Source: Progne subis subis (lineage: Eukaryota; Chordata; Aves; Passeriformes; Hirundinidae). Taken from it: 64,000 nucleotides of DNA. A program made the position numbers and the translations under genes. The DNA is taken from positions 124,001-188,000 of the forward strand of contig JAKJHU010000151.1 in assembly GCA_022316685.1 (NCBI GenBank), given 5' to 3'. Below are positions 41,887-53,499 of this stretch, in pieces; positions within the stretch are counted from its first letter, which is position 1; each line of letters starts with the position of its first letter. The notes under the pieces were generated by a model that did no database searches, had not been told where the DNA came from, and saw only the letters and a program-made list of their open reading frames with translations.

Positions 41887-44547
41887 TGTTTCCATCCAGC
41901 AGGACTGACTGGGTGGTGCTTCCCCTGTTTGTAATCCCTGACATTAATCCCGTGTCATCCATGAGTTTGTGGATGGACAGGGAATTAGGCCGGATGAATC
42001 TGACCCTGGACCGGTTTTCCGGCCCCGGGGTGGGCAGCTCCTCATGGATCTGCATCATTCCCACCGGTGCGCAGGTGACACTGACCGACTTGCAAACGTG
42101 AGGGAGGGCGGGGGTGGCATTGGCCACGTCCAGACCTGTGACAAAATCCTCTGGTGGCTGGGATCCATCTGGGAGGGCGTCTTGACAAATCCTCTATGTG
42201 AAATCCAGTCGGAAGCGCTTCGTGGAGCATCCAAGAATGCTCTGCCTGCCCGGGAAGCGCAGCTTTGGGAACCTTTTTGCCTGCATTGGTGAAACTCTTG
42301 CCTCCTGTTTTTCCCCCTCTTTATTTTTTTCTTCCCGTCGGCGCTGCTGAAGCGAGGCTTCCTCAGGCAGGTTTTTTACAATTTGGATTTGATGAGAACA
42401 GTCGGTTACGACTCCCCGAGTGCCGTAAAAGTTGATGCGATGGTCGCTCCGCGCCTGTGCTCATTTTTATAATTTTTTATTTTATGAAACAGGACAGGGA
42501 GCTTAGTGACTTATTACTATTCATTTCGTTTCAATGCAGTAAATATTGATTCAGTTGGGGCTTTTCAATTTAAACCACTTGCCGATTATATAAAATATTA
42601 CCAGCCTCTGGAATTATGCTTACAGATCCCTTCGGCTGCTCATTAACGAAGGAGTGCAATTTTTAGATCCCTTTGCTTTCATCATCCAAATAAATGGGCC
42701 GAGCTCCCTCTTCCCAGGGAAGGTGCTGTAGACTCAGCTCGTGGGGGCTTGACAGCCACAGATGGAGCTCTTAATTTGGAGCCGTTTTCAAAGGATTTTG
42801 TATGTCAGGATTTTTTTTTTTTTTTTTTTTTTCATTTTGAGACATTGAGGTCTCTTCCTCTGATTTTTCAGCTGTGGAACGACAGGTGGGATAAATGGAG
42901 CTGGTTCATCCTGCTCAAAGCATCTTCTCCTACCGGTGGGTCGTTGGATGTTGCTTGAGCTCCAAAGATCTGGGTCGTTGAGAAGCAGGATCAGAGGTCT
43001 GGGAAGAGATGGGTGTAATTCCAATGGTGGAAGGGTCTTGTTAGCTGTGGTCACTTGGGGTCAACTGTGATGGACATTCCCGTGGCAAAACTTCCCACAG
43101 AACTGAGCTCAGACAACTCAAAAAGCATTGCTTCAACATTGTGAGGAGGTGTTGGAGCCCATCCATGTAGGGATGGGGTTGAATGAACTTTGGGAAAATG
43201 CCACTGGTGCCACCGGAGTTCTTGGTGGTTGGACTGTGGGTTTGGGATGATGCCCATCCATAGGTGAGCCCATTTCAGGAGTTTTCCCTTCCCATCCTTG
43301 GACCTTTCCATCCCCACTGTCTCCTGTTGAGCCCTTTGGAGTGGGAGCTCCTTGCCAGGCTTCTCCTGGCATCTCCTCACTGGAAGGACATGAGATCAGG
43401 ATCGTGAAAAATCAGGACAAGCTCCTTCTCCAGCCCGTTTGTCCTGAGGACACAGAGAGCGGGACACGGGCGGAGACAGGATATTCTGACAGGATTTGAA
43501 AGAAATGAAACAAATCATACCTAGGGGAGCATCCCTACCCTCGAGGATTGTCACTTTTGGGGGTTAATTATTGGGGAAGGAAGCACCTTCAAGTGGTTTC
43601 AGGTGCCATCAAGATGAAAAGAGAGAAAAGCTGGGATTGATCTGAACTTCTTGACCACTTTTGAACCCAACCAAGAACACGCAGTGCTCAGGAGGAGAGT
43701 CGGAAGCTGTCTGGTTTAGCAATAGCTGCATTAATTGGATCAATGTTAAAATGTGATTTAAGGCACATTGTCAGTGGAGCAGAGGATTTGGCCGAGGACC
43801 TGGTTCCAAGGCTGAGTTGCGATGCTGGATCTGGGGGCCAGGGTGTTCTTCACGTTACGCTTTGCGCAGCACTTGACCCGTGGCGGATTTTCCCAAAAAA
43901 TAACTAATGATGTCACCAGAAAGAACCTGGACGAGGCTTCAGACTGGAAAAGGAAAAGCTGAAAACTCCACTGCTGTGGAGCCAACTTACATAATTAAAC
44001 AGTGGTTTAAATACAGCTTTTAGGCCAGGTTTAAGGGTGGTAGTAAACCAACTTTACAATGATCAATAGTTTTTAGCCTGCCTGTGTAATTCAAGCTCAT
44101 CAGCCCCTTCTCCCCCGGTGGTTCAGAGCTAATCTCACCAATTGGTTGCAGTAGGATCGACACGGCAGTGGTGAAGGTGACCTGGAATCCCTTTTGTGTG
44201 AGTGGGTTTTTGTCAGCTAAATTCACGGAATTTATCCTTCTTAATGCAAAACCTTAGGGCAATGTATTCATCAGGTTGCTGGCTCACCTATTGCTGGGGA
44301 TGGAGGTGTATTATTTTAACGCTAGGATTAATAAGGACTTTTCTGAAGTCCTGCTTAAAGCCTTCCCTGATGGTATTTGAGGACTTAATTTGAGTGTAAA
44401 GCTAGGATAACTGTGAGGCATCGCAGCAGAGGGACTTTTGGAGCAGGGCAGAGGCTGCCACAAATTGGGTAAAGGCTTTCCCAGATCCCTGTGGAGTCCC
44501 TGTGTGTGCTTGGACCACTTTGGGATTTTTAATTACTTTGAAAAATC
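41887..44547. other. CR1-free stretch; candidate conserved noncoding element at 42340-42700
   Basis: 2.6 kb without CR1. The 42340-42700 part is AT-rich yet CpG-retaining: GGTTACGACTCCCCGAGTGC, GTAAAAGTTGATGCGATGGT, AGTGACTTATTACTATTC, CTGCTCATTAACGAAGGAG. It looks enhancer-like. A minus-strand frame at 41900-42120 is open for about 75 codons but has no recognisable family. Remaining parts (42960-44500) show no gene; poly(T) is listed separately. Confidence 0.45.
42811..42832 (+). repeat. Poly(T) run, 22 bases
   Basis: Uninterrupted T22 after CAGGA. No retroposon body recognised on its 3' side when read as poly(A) on the minus strand. Confidence 0.93.
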
Positions 44548-45063
44548 ATTTAATCATCGGACAATATGGGTTGGAAAGGACTTTTTAAGATCATCTTGTT
44601 TCAACCCCCCTGCCATGGGCGGGAATTCCCTTCCACTATCCCAGGTTGCTTCCAGCCCTGTCCGACCTGGCCTTGGACACTTCCAGGGATCCAGGGGCAG
44701 CCACAGCTTCTCTGGGCAACCTGTGTCAGGGTCTCAGCCCCCTCCCAGGGAAAAATTTCTTCCCAATATCCCATCTATCCCTGCCCTCAGGCGGTGGGAA
44801 GCCATTTCCTATGTCCTATCCCTCCATCCCTTGTTCCAAATCTCTTTCCAGCTCTCCTGGAGCTCCTTTAGGTGCTGGAAGGGGCTCTGAGGTCTCCCTG
44901 GATCCTTCTTTTCTCCATTCTCAGCTCTCCCAGCCTGGCTCCGGAGCAGAGGGGCTCCAGCCTTTGGGACATCTCTGCAGCCTTCTCTGGAGCTGCTCCA
45001 GCAGCTGGAGGCAGCTCTGCATGTGGGGCCTCACCTGAGTGGGGCAGAATCCCTCTCCCACCT
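44548..45063 (-). mobile_element. CR1 fragment, type A, about 515 bp
   Basis: Antisense type A from tail to the ORF2 end region: GGTTGGAAAGGACTTTTTAA, GCCACAGCTTCTCTGGGCAA, TTGTTCCAAATCTCTTTCCA, CTCCCAGCCTGGCTCCGGAG, AGCTGCTCCAGCAGCTGGAG, GTGGGGCCTCACCTGAGTGG. Confidence 0.94.
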
Positions 45064-45293
45064 GCTTTCCAAACTGTGGGATGAGCCCAGGACGCGGGGG
45101 AATTTCCAGGTTCCAGCAGACACGGCCAAATATTTGGGTTTGTAGTGTCATCCTATTCCCGCCACTGCGTTCTGTTGGTGTGGGTTGTCTCATATGCCAG
45201 GGAACCACTCTGGGATTCCCAAGGCAAAGCAGAAGGCTGGAGATTTTCCTTCTGTATTGCCAAGCCAGGTGGTCACTCCTGTTGTGCCACCCA

Positions 45294-45467
45294 CAAGAAT
45301 TCCTTCCCAATATCCCATCTGTCCCTGCCCTCTGGCAGTGGGAAGCCATTCCCTGTGTCCTGTCTCTCCATCCCTCATCCAAAACTCCTCTCCAGCTCTC
45401 TTGGAGTCCCTTTTAGGCACTGGAAGGGCTCTGAGGTCTTCCTGGATCCTCCTCTTCTTCAGGGACA
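45294..45467 (-). mobile_element. CR1 fragment, internal, type A
   Basis: Antisense, both ends missing: AAGAATTCCTTCCCAATATC, CCCTCTGGCAGTGGGAAGCC, CTCCAGCTCTCTTGGAGTCC, GGTCTTCCTGGATCCTCC. Confidence 0.92.
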
Positions 45468-46246
45468 GGTTCCTTTTATTGCGATGGAGACACGGAGTCG
45501 TTTGTCCTCGTTATTTGAGTATTTATGGTGGGAGCTCTGTATGGTCTTTCCCTCAGATTGGATTTCTGCAGCTGGCAGGAATTGCTCCCGTCCTCCCCAA
45601 AGGTCCCTTTTCACCTGTCAGGACACACTGCAGCCCTTTACCTGTTTATTCTTGTCCGTTGATTTAATCCCTGGCCGTTGGGGTGGCCGGAACACCGCGA
45701 TCTGCACCATTTCTATACTTCCCTGTATGTACGGATTGGACTTCTCCTACTCTATTATTTTTACTATATATTTTTTTTTAATCCTGCTCAATATTCAAGG
45801 ACCATAAAAACGTTCCCCACTTATCATGAGCCGTTATCTCAACGACTCCCTACCGTTATTAATAATCACTCTCAGTGTCGTGTATTGCTCTTCCTTACGG
45901 CTCCCGAGGCAAATCATGGATGCGGGGAAGGATTTCTAACGGTCGAGTCGCAGGCTGGGGAGGAGCAGAGCTGTTTCACCTTTCTGAAAGCAGGACAACG
46001 GGTTTGGAGTGGTTTCTGTGGTTCCTGGTGGCCGCCTGCCCAAGGGGAACCTCCTGAACGTGATAGTGACATCCCTGGAAGTGCTCCCTGGGGATTTTGT
46101 TACCTGCCTGGCACAGGGATGTGCAAATGTGAGCTGGTGTCCAGATGTATCCAAGGTGATGGAGTCTAGCCTGTCCCACCAGGATACTGAGGAACCCCAG
46201 AACCTCTCAAGCTTTGGTGTGAGATCTTCCCCCATAAGGTGTTTAA
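45468..46246. other. Unique intronic DNA; AT/CpG patch at 45690-45930
   Basis: No CR1 or exon recognised. The patch includes ACTATATA T9, CATGAGCCGTTATCTCAACG and CCGTTATTAATAATCACTC, another regulatory-like texture. Confidence 0.35.
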
Positions 46247-46500
46247 AAACCACAGAAGAGTTTGGGTGGGAAGGGATTTTCAAGATCATCTCGTTCCACC
46301 GCCTGCCATGGGCCAGGGTCACCTTCCACTGGACCAGGTTGCTCCAAACGCCATCCAGCCTGGCCTTGGACGCTTCCAGGAATCCAGGGGCAGGCACAGC
46401 TTCTCTGGGAATTCCATCTCAGGGCCTCACCACCCTCCCAGGGAAGAATTCCTTCCCAAAATCCCATCTGATCCTTCCCTCTGCCAGTTTGAAGCTGTCA
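46247..46500 (-). mobile_element. CR1 3'-end fragment, type A
   Basis: Antisense: GAGTTTGGGTGGGAAGGGAT, CCATGGGCCAGGGTCACCTT, GGCCTTGGACGCTTCCAGGA, GGCCTCACCACCCTCCCAGG. Confidence 0.92.
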
Positions 46501-46504
46501 TCTA

Positions 46505-46605
46505 GACCTGGTGGTTGGTGAGTGGTTCTGGGTGGCTCTGCTTGAGCAGGGGGTTGGGCCAGACTTCCAGGGATTCCTTCCAGCCTCAAACATTCCGTGA
46601 TCACT
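46505..46605 (+). mobile_element. CR1 3'-tail fragment, type C-like
   Basis: Sense: TGGTTCTGGGTGGCTCTGCT, GGGGGTTGGGCCAGACTTCC, CCTTCCAGCCTCAAACATTC and CGTGATCAC. Starts 4 bp after the minus-strand copy ends. Confidence 0.78.
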
Positions 46606-46689
46606 CCTGAGAACCTGTGGGCATTGCTGTTGTTGATCATGGCACATCCGGTCTTGGGGCACTGGGACATCCAGAGGAATTTGAGATTT

Positions 46690-46858
46690 TTCCGGAGAAG
46701 CTTTGGCTGCCCCATCCCTGGAAGTGTCCAGGGCCAGGCTGGATAGGGCTCAGAGCAACCTGGTCTAGTGTAAGGTGTCCCTGCCCACGGCAGAGGAGTT
46801 GGAATGAGGTGATCTCCAAGGTCTCTTCCAACCCAAACCATTCCAGGATTTTATGATT
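46690..46858 (+). mobile_element. CR1 3'-end fragment, type A
   Basis: Sense: CCCCATCCCTGGAAGTGTCC, GGCCAGGCTGGATAGGGCTC, AACCTGGTCTAGTGTAAGG and the tail CCATTCCAGGATTTTATGA. Confidence 0.92.
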
Positions 46859-49145
46859 TCACATCAAAAATGAACCCTGGGCGCGTGGTTGGACTCTGCT
46901 GCAAACCTGGAGACAACTTGGTCTTGCATGAACTCTGGGATGTCTGGAGTTGCTGGTGGATCAAAGAGCTCCCATTCCCAACTTTAGCCTGCCAAATAGG
47001 TATTTCCAAACCCACCCTTGAATTCCCAATCCATGCTCCTCCTGCTGCCTGGTTTTCATTGCTGTTTGATGGCCCCAGAAGCGATGACCCCCCGAAATTT
47101 GAGTGATGAGCATCATCCCACTGGGAAAGGCGACTTCCTTCTTTTCCTTTCCGAGTCAGTGGCGGATTTTATTTTTTCCCGTTGTTTTGGGGGTAGTTTT
47201 TGTTTTCTGTTTCCCCGGCTCGGCGCGGTTCAGCGCTTCTTCCTCGCCAAGTGGAACGCCCGGATTAATTTGTGGTTAGATCTCTGTTAAGATTGCATCC
47301 ACTTCCCCAGTCAGCACTTAATTGGCAGTCACTTGATTTAACAGCGTGGGAGCCGGCTCCGGAAAAATGGCTTGGATAAATCACTGCCTGACGCCAGAAA
47401 ATAGATATAATCTCAACATTAACTACATTAATAGTAGCAGGAGCCGAATTAAGAAAGCCATAAAGTAGAGGCAGGAGAGTATAAATTACGGCCATCTCGC
47501 TGTCTTCTTCTCCAGGCTCTGCTTTCCATCTTCCTGTCGGTGGGATGGGATCGTGCCGGTCTTGGGTCCAGCTGGGTAGTGGTCGGCTCCGTTGGGAGCA
47601 GGGAGAAGAGCAATTCCCACAATTCCCACCATTCTCAGCTCATGGCCCATCTTTGGGACAAGACCAGAGTGAGTCCAATCAGTTTTAGTTGGCTTAGTGT
47701 TGATTACAGGGATGCAGAATGTTGAAGTCATGGATTTGATTCCTTTCCCTCCAGAGTCCTGACCTGGGATATGGATTTTTTTATGGTGCTGTGGTCACAG
47801 GGATTTCTAGGGTGATCATTTGGGGTTGGATAAGGGGAGAAAAGTAATTTCCTACTGATGTGGATGGAAATCTGTGTAGGGCATGTGGTGAGGTGGCCAA
47901 CTCCCAGCTCCTGGAGAACCCTCAGAACATTCCCTGGCTTTGTGGGCATCTGTGCTGTTCTTCCCGGGGGAAGCTTTGCCTTTATTTCCCACCTGTGAAA
48001 ACCAGGGAGATCAACTCTGGATAAGCACTGTGAGGGCTTGTTGCTCCCGATGCTCTGGATAATGGTGAACTTCACAACTTCTCCCGCTCTTCCGGAGTCC
48101 CAGGAAAAGTGTTCCCCCAGCTTTTGGTGTTCTGTGGGATGCCAAAAACATTCCCAGCTCTTCCAGCTTTATCCATTTGTTCCAGTGTTGACTGTTTATA
48201 AATTCAGACCCACATCTGGTCAGCCATTCCTTTTTTTTCCCCTTCAATCAGGTGTTAGATCCAACTTCGGTTCAGAAAGTGACATTTTAGGATTTTTCTG
48301 TGGACATACTGGAGTGGAGATGCTCCACATGGAGATATTTGGGAATCCCGGGATGGGGACGGAGGCTGAGCAGCTTCATGAGGACCAAACCCTCAGTGGG
48401 AAGATGAGTTAGAGGTGCTGGTGGTACCTCCCTGCTGGTGAGAGGAGTTCCAGAGCAGGAAACGATGCCCTAGAGCATCATAAAAGTCGTTTTCCATCCA
48501 CTTCTCCATGGAAAAATGGGAAGAGGGGCACAATGACACCATGGAAGTTGCCTTGGAAGTTACATCCCACCACGTCGAGGGTTGGGTCAGTACTGTGACC
48601 TGGAGGCAGGTTTTGGGTTCATTTAGGAAGTTTTCCCCATTTTTTTTTGGTTGGTCTGGAGATTTTTGTGAGGTTTTTGGGAGTTTGGGAATTGCTCTGA
48701 GTCTGGTGTCAGCAGAGGGAGACAGCTCTGTACGAGTCTGGTGTGGGAAGGGCTAATTTGGACTTAAGGAAAGAGCAAGAATTGATTTGTTTGGTCTTCG
48801 GGCACTTGTTGAGCATGGTGTGCCAAATTTTGATGGAGCCATCAAAATCCTATATAATCCAACCCTTGCCCAAATCTTCTGCCACAATCCCTGATTAAAA
48901 GCATCTCTGGGCTGTTTAGAAGAGCAAATGCTGGCAGGGCTTTTTTTAAAAATTAATTATTTTATGTATTATTTTATTTATTATTTTATCTATTATTTAT
49001 TATTTTTGGTAAATTTTTTAATATATTGATAAAATTATTTTATTTATTGATAAATTCATATTCTTTACTGATAAATAATTTTATTTATTTATATTTATTT
49101 TATAAAAGTAGTTTGTGATCTGCCTCTAGGAAGCATCCACATTAT
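46859..49145. other. CR1-free stretch; candidate noncoding element at 47140-47490 and an AT-rich block at its end
   Basis: 2.3 kb without CR1. At 47140-47490: CGGATTTTATTTTTTCCC, GGCTCGGCGCGGTTCAGCGC, CCCGGATTAATTTGTGG, GCACTTAATTGGCAGTCAC and AACTACATTAATAGTAGC; possibly constrained. The rest is ordinary unique sequence. No exon recognised. Confidence 0.4.
48943..49112. repeat. AT-rich low-complexity block, TTTATT-based
   Basis: Irregular repeats of TTTATTTATTATTTTA and GATAAATTATTTTA-like words over about 170 bp with almost no G or C. Confidence 0.9.
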
Positions 49146-49672
49146 AAAATCATGGGATAGTTCGGGTTGGAAGGGAATGTCATCCTGTTCCGAACCCTAG
49201 CCATGGGCAGGGACACCTTCCACTATCCCAGGTTGCTCCAAGCCCCATCCAACCCAAACCGGAACACTTCCAGGGGTAGGAAGTGGGCAACCTGTGCCAG
49301 GTCTCACCATTCTCCCAGGAAAGGATTTCTTCCCAATATTCCATCCATCCCTGCCCTCTGGCAGTGGGAAGCCATTCCCTGTGTCCTGTCCCTCCATCCC
49401 TTGTCCCAAGTCCCTCTCCAGCTCTCCTGCAGTCCCTTCAGGCCCTGGAATGAGCTCTAAGGTCTCCCTGAATCCTTCCCTTCTCCAGGCTGGACATTCC
49501 CAGCTGTCCCAGCCTGGCTCCAGAGCAGAGGGGCTCCATCCCTTGGATCATCTCCATGGCCACCTCTGGACCTGCTCCAGCAGCTCCAGGTCCTCTGGAT
49601 GTTGGCCCCCGGAGCTGGAGGCAGCTCCACAGGTGGGGTCTCACCTAAGTGGGACAGAGGGGCAGAATTCCC
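49146..49672 (-). mobile_element. CR1 fragment, type A, about 525 bp
   Basis: Antisense type A from tail (AAATCATGGGATAGTTCGGG) through CCATGGGCAGGGACACC, CCCTCTGGCAGTGGGAAGCC, TCCAGGCTGGACATTCCCAG and CAGGTGGGGTCTCACCTAAG. Among the longest copies. Confidence 0.95.
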
Positions 49673-50330
49673 TTTTTTCTCAGCTTTATCCTGACCTTTT
49701 CAACTTTATTTCCAGCTTTTTGGTTCAGTTGCACACCCCCCACCCTTCACCACGTCACGTTTTCTCCCCTGGAAATGGATTTTTAAAAGCGTCATCTTCC
49801 AGCGAATTTTCCTTTCCATCTTGTTGTTTATTAGGCTCTTAAAGGCAAAGCTTGTAATGCATCCATTGATCCAAATTCCAATTGAAGAGATGTGAGCACA
49901 TAAAATGGTCCCGACCCTTTAATAATGGAGCGATATCCTTTGGAATGCAGGCAATGCAATTAGGACAAGGAACCAACCCTCTGCCCCTTGATGGGGGCCT
50001 TTGAATCATTTTTATCCATTCCATATATTCTGAGTCGGAGCTGAGTTCCTTTAAGTGTCTTCCCGGCGAGTATCTGATGGACTGACGCTCTCAAAAGTGT
50101 TGGACCTTATTTTTTTTTTCCGTCTTTCTCTTGGAAGCAGATCCAAATTTTTATAGATCCGTGTTTATTAAATATGCATGTCTACACTTATAAAATATGT
50201 ATAATACGTATTTTATATGTGGATAGGAATTGTGTGGACGGGGCCGACTCCCGCCGTGTGAGGGTCAACAGAGCCAAGTGTTGGATCCAGCACTCGTGGA
50301 ATGCTTCAGTCCAGTGGATAAAGGGCTGGA
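49673..50330. other. Unique intronic DNA
   Basis: 49840-50050 is CR1-free, moderately AT-rich unique sequence with CpGs (ATGGTCCCGACCC, AATGGAGCGATATCC). A short AT stretch lies at 50170-50215. No gene seen. Confidence 0.35.
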
Positions 50331-50956
50331 GAGATGGAAAGGGACTTGGAGGTGCCAGTGGCTAAACGTGAGCCCAGGTGGGCAAGGAGGCCACTAGCAG
50401 CCATTTTGTGCCTGCAGGCCCAGGCCAGCATCCATCCCCCTGTTCTGGCACTGCTGGGACACTTCCAGTCCTGGAGGGAATTTTGGGTCCCTCACAAGAC
50501 AGACATTGAAGGGCTGGAATGTGTTCAGGGAAGGGAACGAAGCTGGGAAGAATCTGGGGCACCAGGAATGGATGAAGGAGTTGGAGGGGCTGAGCCTGGA
50601 GAAAAGAAGGCTCAAGGGGGATCCTCTGGCTCTCCACAACTCCCTGAGAGGAAGTGGATCCAGGTGGGGTTTGGGATCTCTTCCCAGTGAACAAAGGACA
50701 GGACAAGAGGAGATGGCCTCAAGCTACAGCAGGAGAGGTTCAGGCTGGACATCAAGAGGAATTTCTTCGTGGAAAGGGTTGAAAGGAGCTGCCCAGGGAG
50801 GTGGTGGAGTCCCCATCCCTGGAGGTGTCCAAGGAATGCCTGGAGGTGGCACTCAGAGCTCTGGTCCAGGTGAGAAGTTTGGGATCAGTCACGGGTTGGA
50901 CTTCATGATCTTGGAGGTCTTTTCCAACCTGAATGATTCCATGATTCCGTATATGT
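50331..50956 (+). mobile_element. CR1 fragment, type B, about 625 bp including the end of the RT frame
   Basis: Starts in the degraded 3' end of CR1 ORF2 (GGACTTGGAGGTGCCAGTGG, GTGGGCAAGGAGGCCACTAG), then the 3' UTR: GAGCCTGGAGAAAAGAAGG, ACAAGAGGAGATGGCCTCAA, GGTGGTGGAGTCCCCATCCC, and the tail ATGATTCCATGATTCCGTAT. The ORF2 part is broken. Confidence 0.93.
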
Positions 50957-52504
50957 GACGTATGCACTTACCCAGGCATAGACAGCGTTGATATTAATAA
51001 ATATTTACTGAATCATGGAATTACAGGGATGCCAAGAATTCGTGCCAAGGAGTCTTGGAGAGCTGATAACGCTGCTCCAGTGGTTTTGTGGGTCAGCTTA
51101 TAAATGACAAAGAGATCACAAGATGGCATGAATCTTTGGATAGGCAACCACCTGCTTAAAATTAGGAGAAATAAGCTTGGAGTCAACATTGGATTTCTTA
51201 TTTATTCCTTAATTTTAATATATTGTCAGGAAAACAAGTTCTTAAAGGGGGAAAGAAAATAATTTATACACTGTTTTCTCTGCCTTTGTAGCTAAATTTA
51301 ATTAAAATTTTAATTAATTAATCAAATTTAAATTTCGTTTTCAAAACGCATCACCCGTGGATGTGTATCCATCCCGAGTCCAAGCCCTGGGCATGGGGTT
51401 TTCCAGAGGCAGCCAGTGGCTGGTGTTTTCCCAGCGGATAATTCCCTTCAGCGCAGCCCCGCTGAACTTCCTTAACCTCTTCCACGCTGAAGTTCCTGTT
51501 TTTCCGTAGAATCCGTGTCCAAGATATTTGCTTTAATTAAAATGTATCAGCTGTTCTGGCTCTTCATAGTATTATTGCCGTTTCCTGCGTGTGGAAAAGA
51601 GCATTTAGAGGGAAAATATCTTTGGAAAAAGCAATTATCTGAGGTATTTTTGGAAAGCGGGCAGGAGGGAAAGCCTCCACTGGGAATTGGCTCCGTATCT
51701 GACTGATTATTGTGATAAATATTCAGAGTTGGAGCCGTTTGGGTCGGGATGTGGACACAACATTGGAATGATCCTCGGCAATTAGCCTTCCCGGGATATT
51801 CCAGTGCTTGGAGCACATCCAGAGCTCTGAAATGGGATTTACAGGGATGAGCAGAGGGAGGAATATCACTTCTGTGCCAGGACAGGGGAAGGTCTAGGAG
51901 CTGCTCTGGCTTTCCCTCTGGTTTTAGCCCATCACTGAGGGTGGCAGGACACTGTCTGGGAGGGATTAAGGATTAATCCACGTGGACACAGGTCCTGGAG
52001 CTTCCCAAACAGAGCTACTAAAGCCGGCAACACCTGCCTGGAATGCCTGCGAGCTCCATTTCAGCTGATCGGAGTTAAACCCTAATGAACTTTGTCCAAT
52101 CGCCTGAGCTAATGGGGGTAAAAGGAATCTAATTAACGGGACAATAGTTCCCGGTCTTCCCGGTGTAATCACTGATCCGCCGCCGGCATTAGAGCAGCGG
52201 GATGGAAAGCCGAGCATTAGGGACCGTCAGCATTTCCATTCTCAAGCTCAGCCTAAGCGGTTTAACGGGACCTTGGCAGGGGGGGGTTCGGGCTGAGACT
52301 TGACCTACCTTGAAAACAGCCTCACGTTGGGAATTTGCCTTCTCCAGAGGGTCTTTTGTCTCATCTCCACAGTTTTTCATGGTGCAAACTTTGCCGGAGA
52401 AGTTGGAATTGTTTCCGAGGATCCTCCCGTGGCTTGCTGTGGGTGGGATCAGGCTCAAGGCTGGAGAGGAACCAAGGAGATGGTTTGGAGTTGTCAGGGA
52501 GTAG
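50957..52504. other. CR1-free island; candidate noncoding elements at 51280-51720 and 52000-52310
   Basis: 51290-51335 is an AATTAAAATTTTAATTAATT-type stretch followed by CGTTTTCAAAACGCATCACC. 52060-52310 has AGCTGATCGGAGTTAAACCC, TTTGTCCAATCGCCTGAGC, CTAATTAACGGGACAATAG, TGATCCGCCGCCGGCATTAG: CpG-rich and TAATTA-bearing. No exon recognised. Confidence 0.4.
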
Positions 52505-52617
52505 GGAGGACAAGAGGAAACGACCTGAAGTTGTGCCAAGGGAGGCTTAGATTGGATAGCAGGGGGAATTTCTTCGTGGGAAGGGTTGTCAAGAATTGGA
52601 ACTGGGCAGCGGTGGAG
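52505..52617 (+). mobile_element. CR1 fragment, type B
   Basis: Sense: ACAAGAGGAAACGACCTGAA, GGCTTAGATTGGATAGCAGG, TTTCTTCGTGGGAAGGGTTG. Ends in mid-element and continues into type A sequence. Confidence 0.88.
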
Positions 52618-52619
52618 GA

Positions 52620-52689
52620 AGGAAAGGTTGGATGGGATACTGGGAAAAAGTTCATCCCTGTGAGTGTGGTGAGGCCCTGGCACAGGCTG
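52620..52689 (+). mobile_element. CR1 fragment, type A, joined to the type B piece
   Basis: Sense: GGTTGGATGGGATACTGGGA, AAAGTTCATCCCTGTGAGTG, GTGAGGCCCTGGCACAGGCT. It has no 3' end: at 52690 an opposite-strand CR1 tail begins. Confidence 0.82.
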
Positions 52690-53040
52690 AAAGAATGGTT
52701 TGGGTTTGAAGGGATCTTGAAGGTCCCACCCCCCTGCCGTGGACTGGGACACCTTCCATTATCCCAGGTTGTTCCAAACCCCAACCAACCTGGCCATGTA
52801 CGCTTCCAGGGATGAGACAACCACAGCTTTTCTGGACAACCTGTGCCAGAGCCTCTGCACCCCCACAGCCAAGAATTCTTTCCCAATATCCCATCTTTCT
52901 TGCCCTCTGATAGTGGGAAGCCATTCCCTGTCACTCTATCCCTTCTCCAAAGTCCCTCTCCAGCTCTCTTGGAGCCCCTTTAGGCACTTGGAAGAGGCTC
53001 CAAGCTCTTCCTGGATCCTTCTCCTCTCCAGGCTTGACAC
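52690..53040 (-). mobile_element. CR1 fragment, type A, about 350 bp
   Basis: Antisense: AAGAATGGTTTGGGTTTGAA, CCGTGGACTGGGACACCTTC, ACAACCACAGCTTTTCTGGA, CCCTCTGATAGTGGGAAGCC, TGGATCCTTCTCCTCTCCAG. Its 3' end abuts the broken plus-strand copy. Confidence 0.93.
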
Positions 53041-53499
53041 CCGCAGGACAGTTCCATATCTCTGTCTTCCTTACCTGGACACACCAGTCCTTCAGCATGA
53101 GGCAAAATTCTCAAGGCAAATTCTCTCCCTGTTTTTCGTGCTTGGCACATGGAGCCGGGTTTGTATCCAGGCTCTCCAGCTCCCGTAGGAATGAATTGGG
53201 TTACAAACAATGGTAGGGATTTAGGAAACGGGCAGGGAAAAGAACTCTCCTCTCCCACTGCTCTGAGCTCCTCGAGGTGTTACTGGATCTCCTGTGCTTT
53301 ATGGAAAGTTTTGGCAGGATTTCAGGGCTTCCTCTGGCTTCAAGCGGGATGTTGAGCTGCCAAGTGCCTTGTGGAGCTCTGGCTTTTCATGGACACGGTG
53401 GAGAGGTGAAAGGGAATGGCAGCGTGGGGCTGAATGGCTTCCAGAGGGAAGTGGCGATAAATCCAGTGGGAGAGAAGGATGACACTTGAGGGAAGGGAT
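53041..53499. other. Unique intronic DNA
   Basis: No repeat or gene recognised; GC-moderate. Confidence 0.4.
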
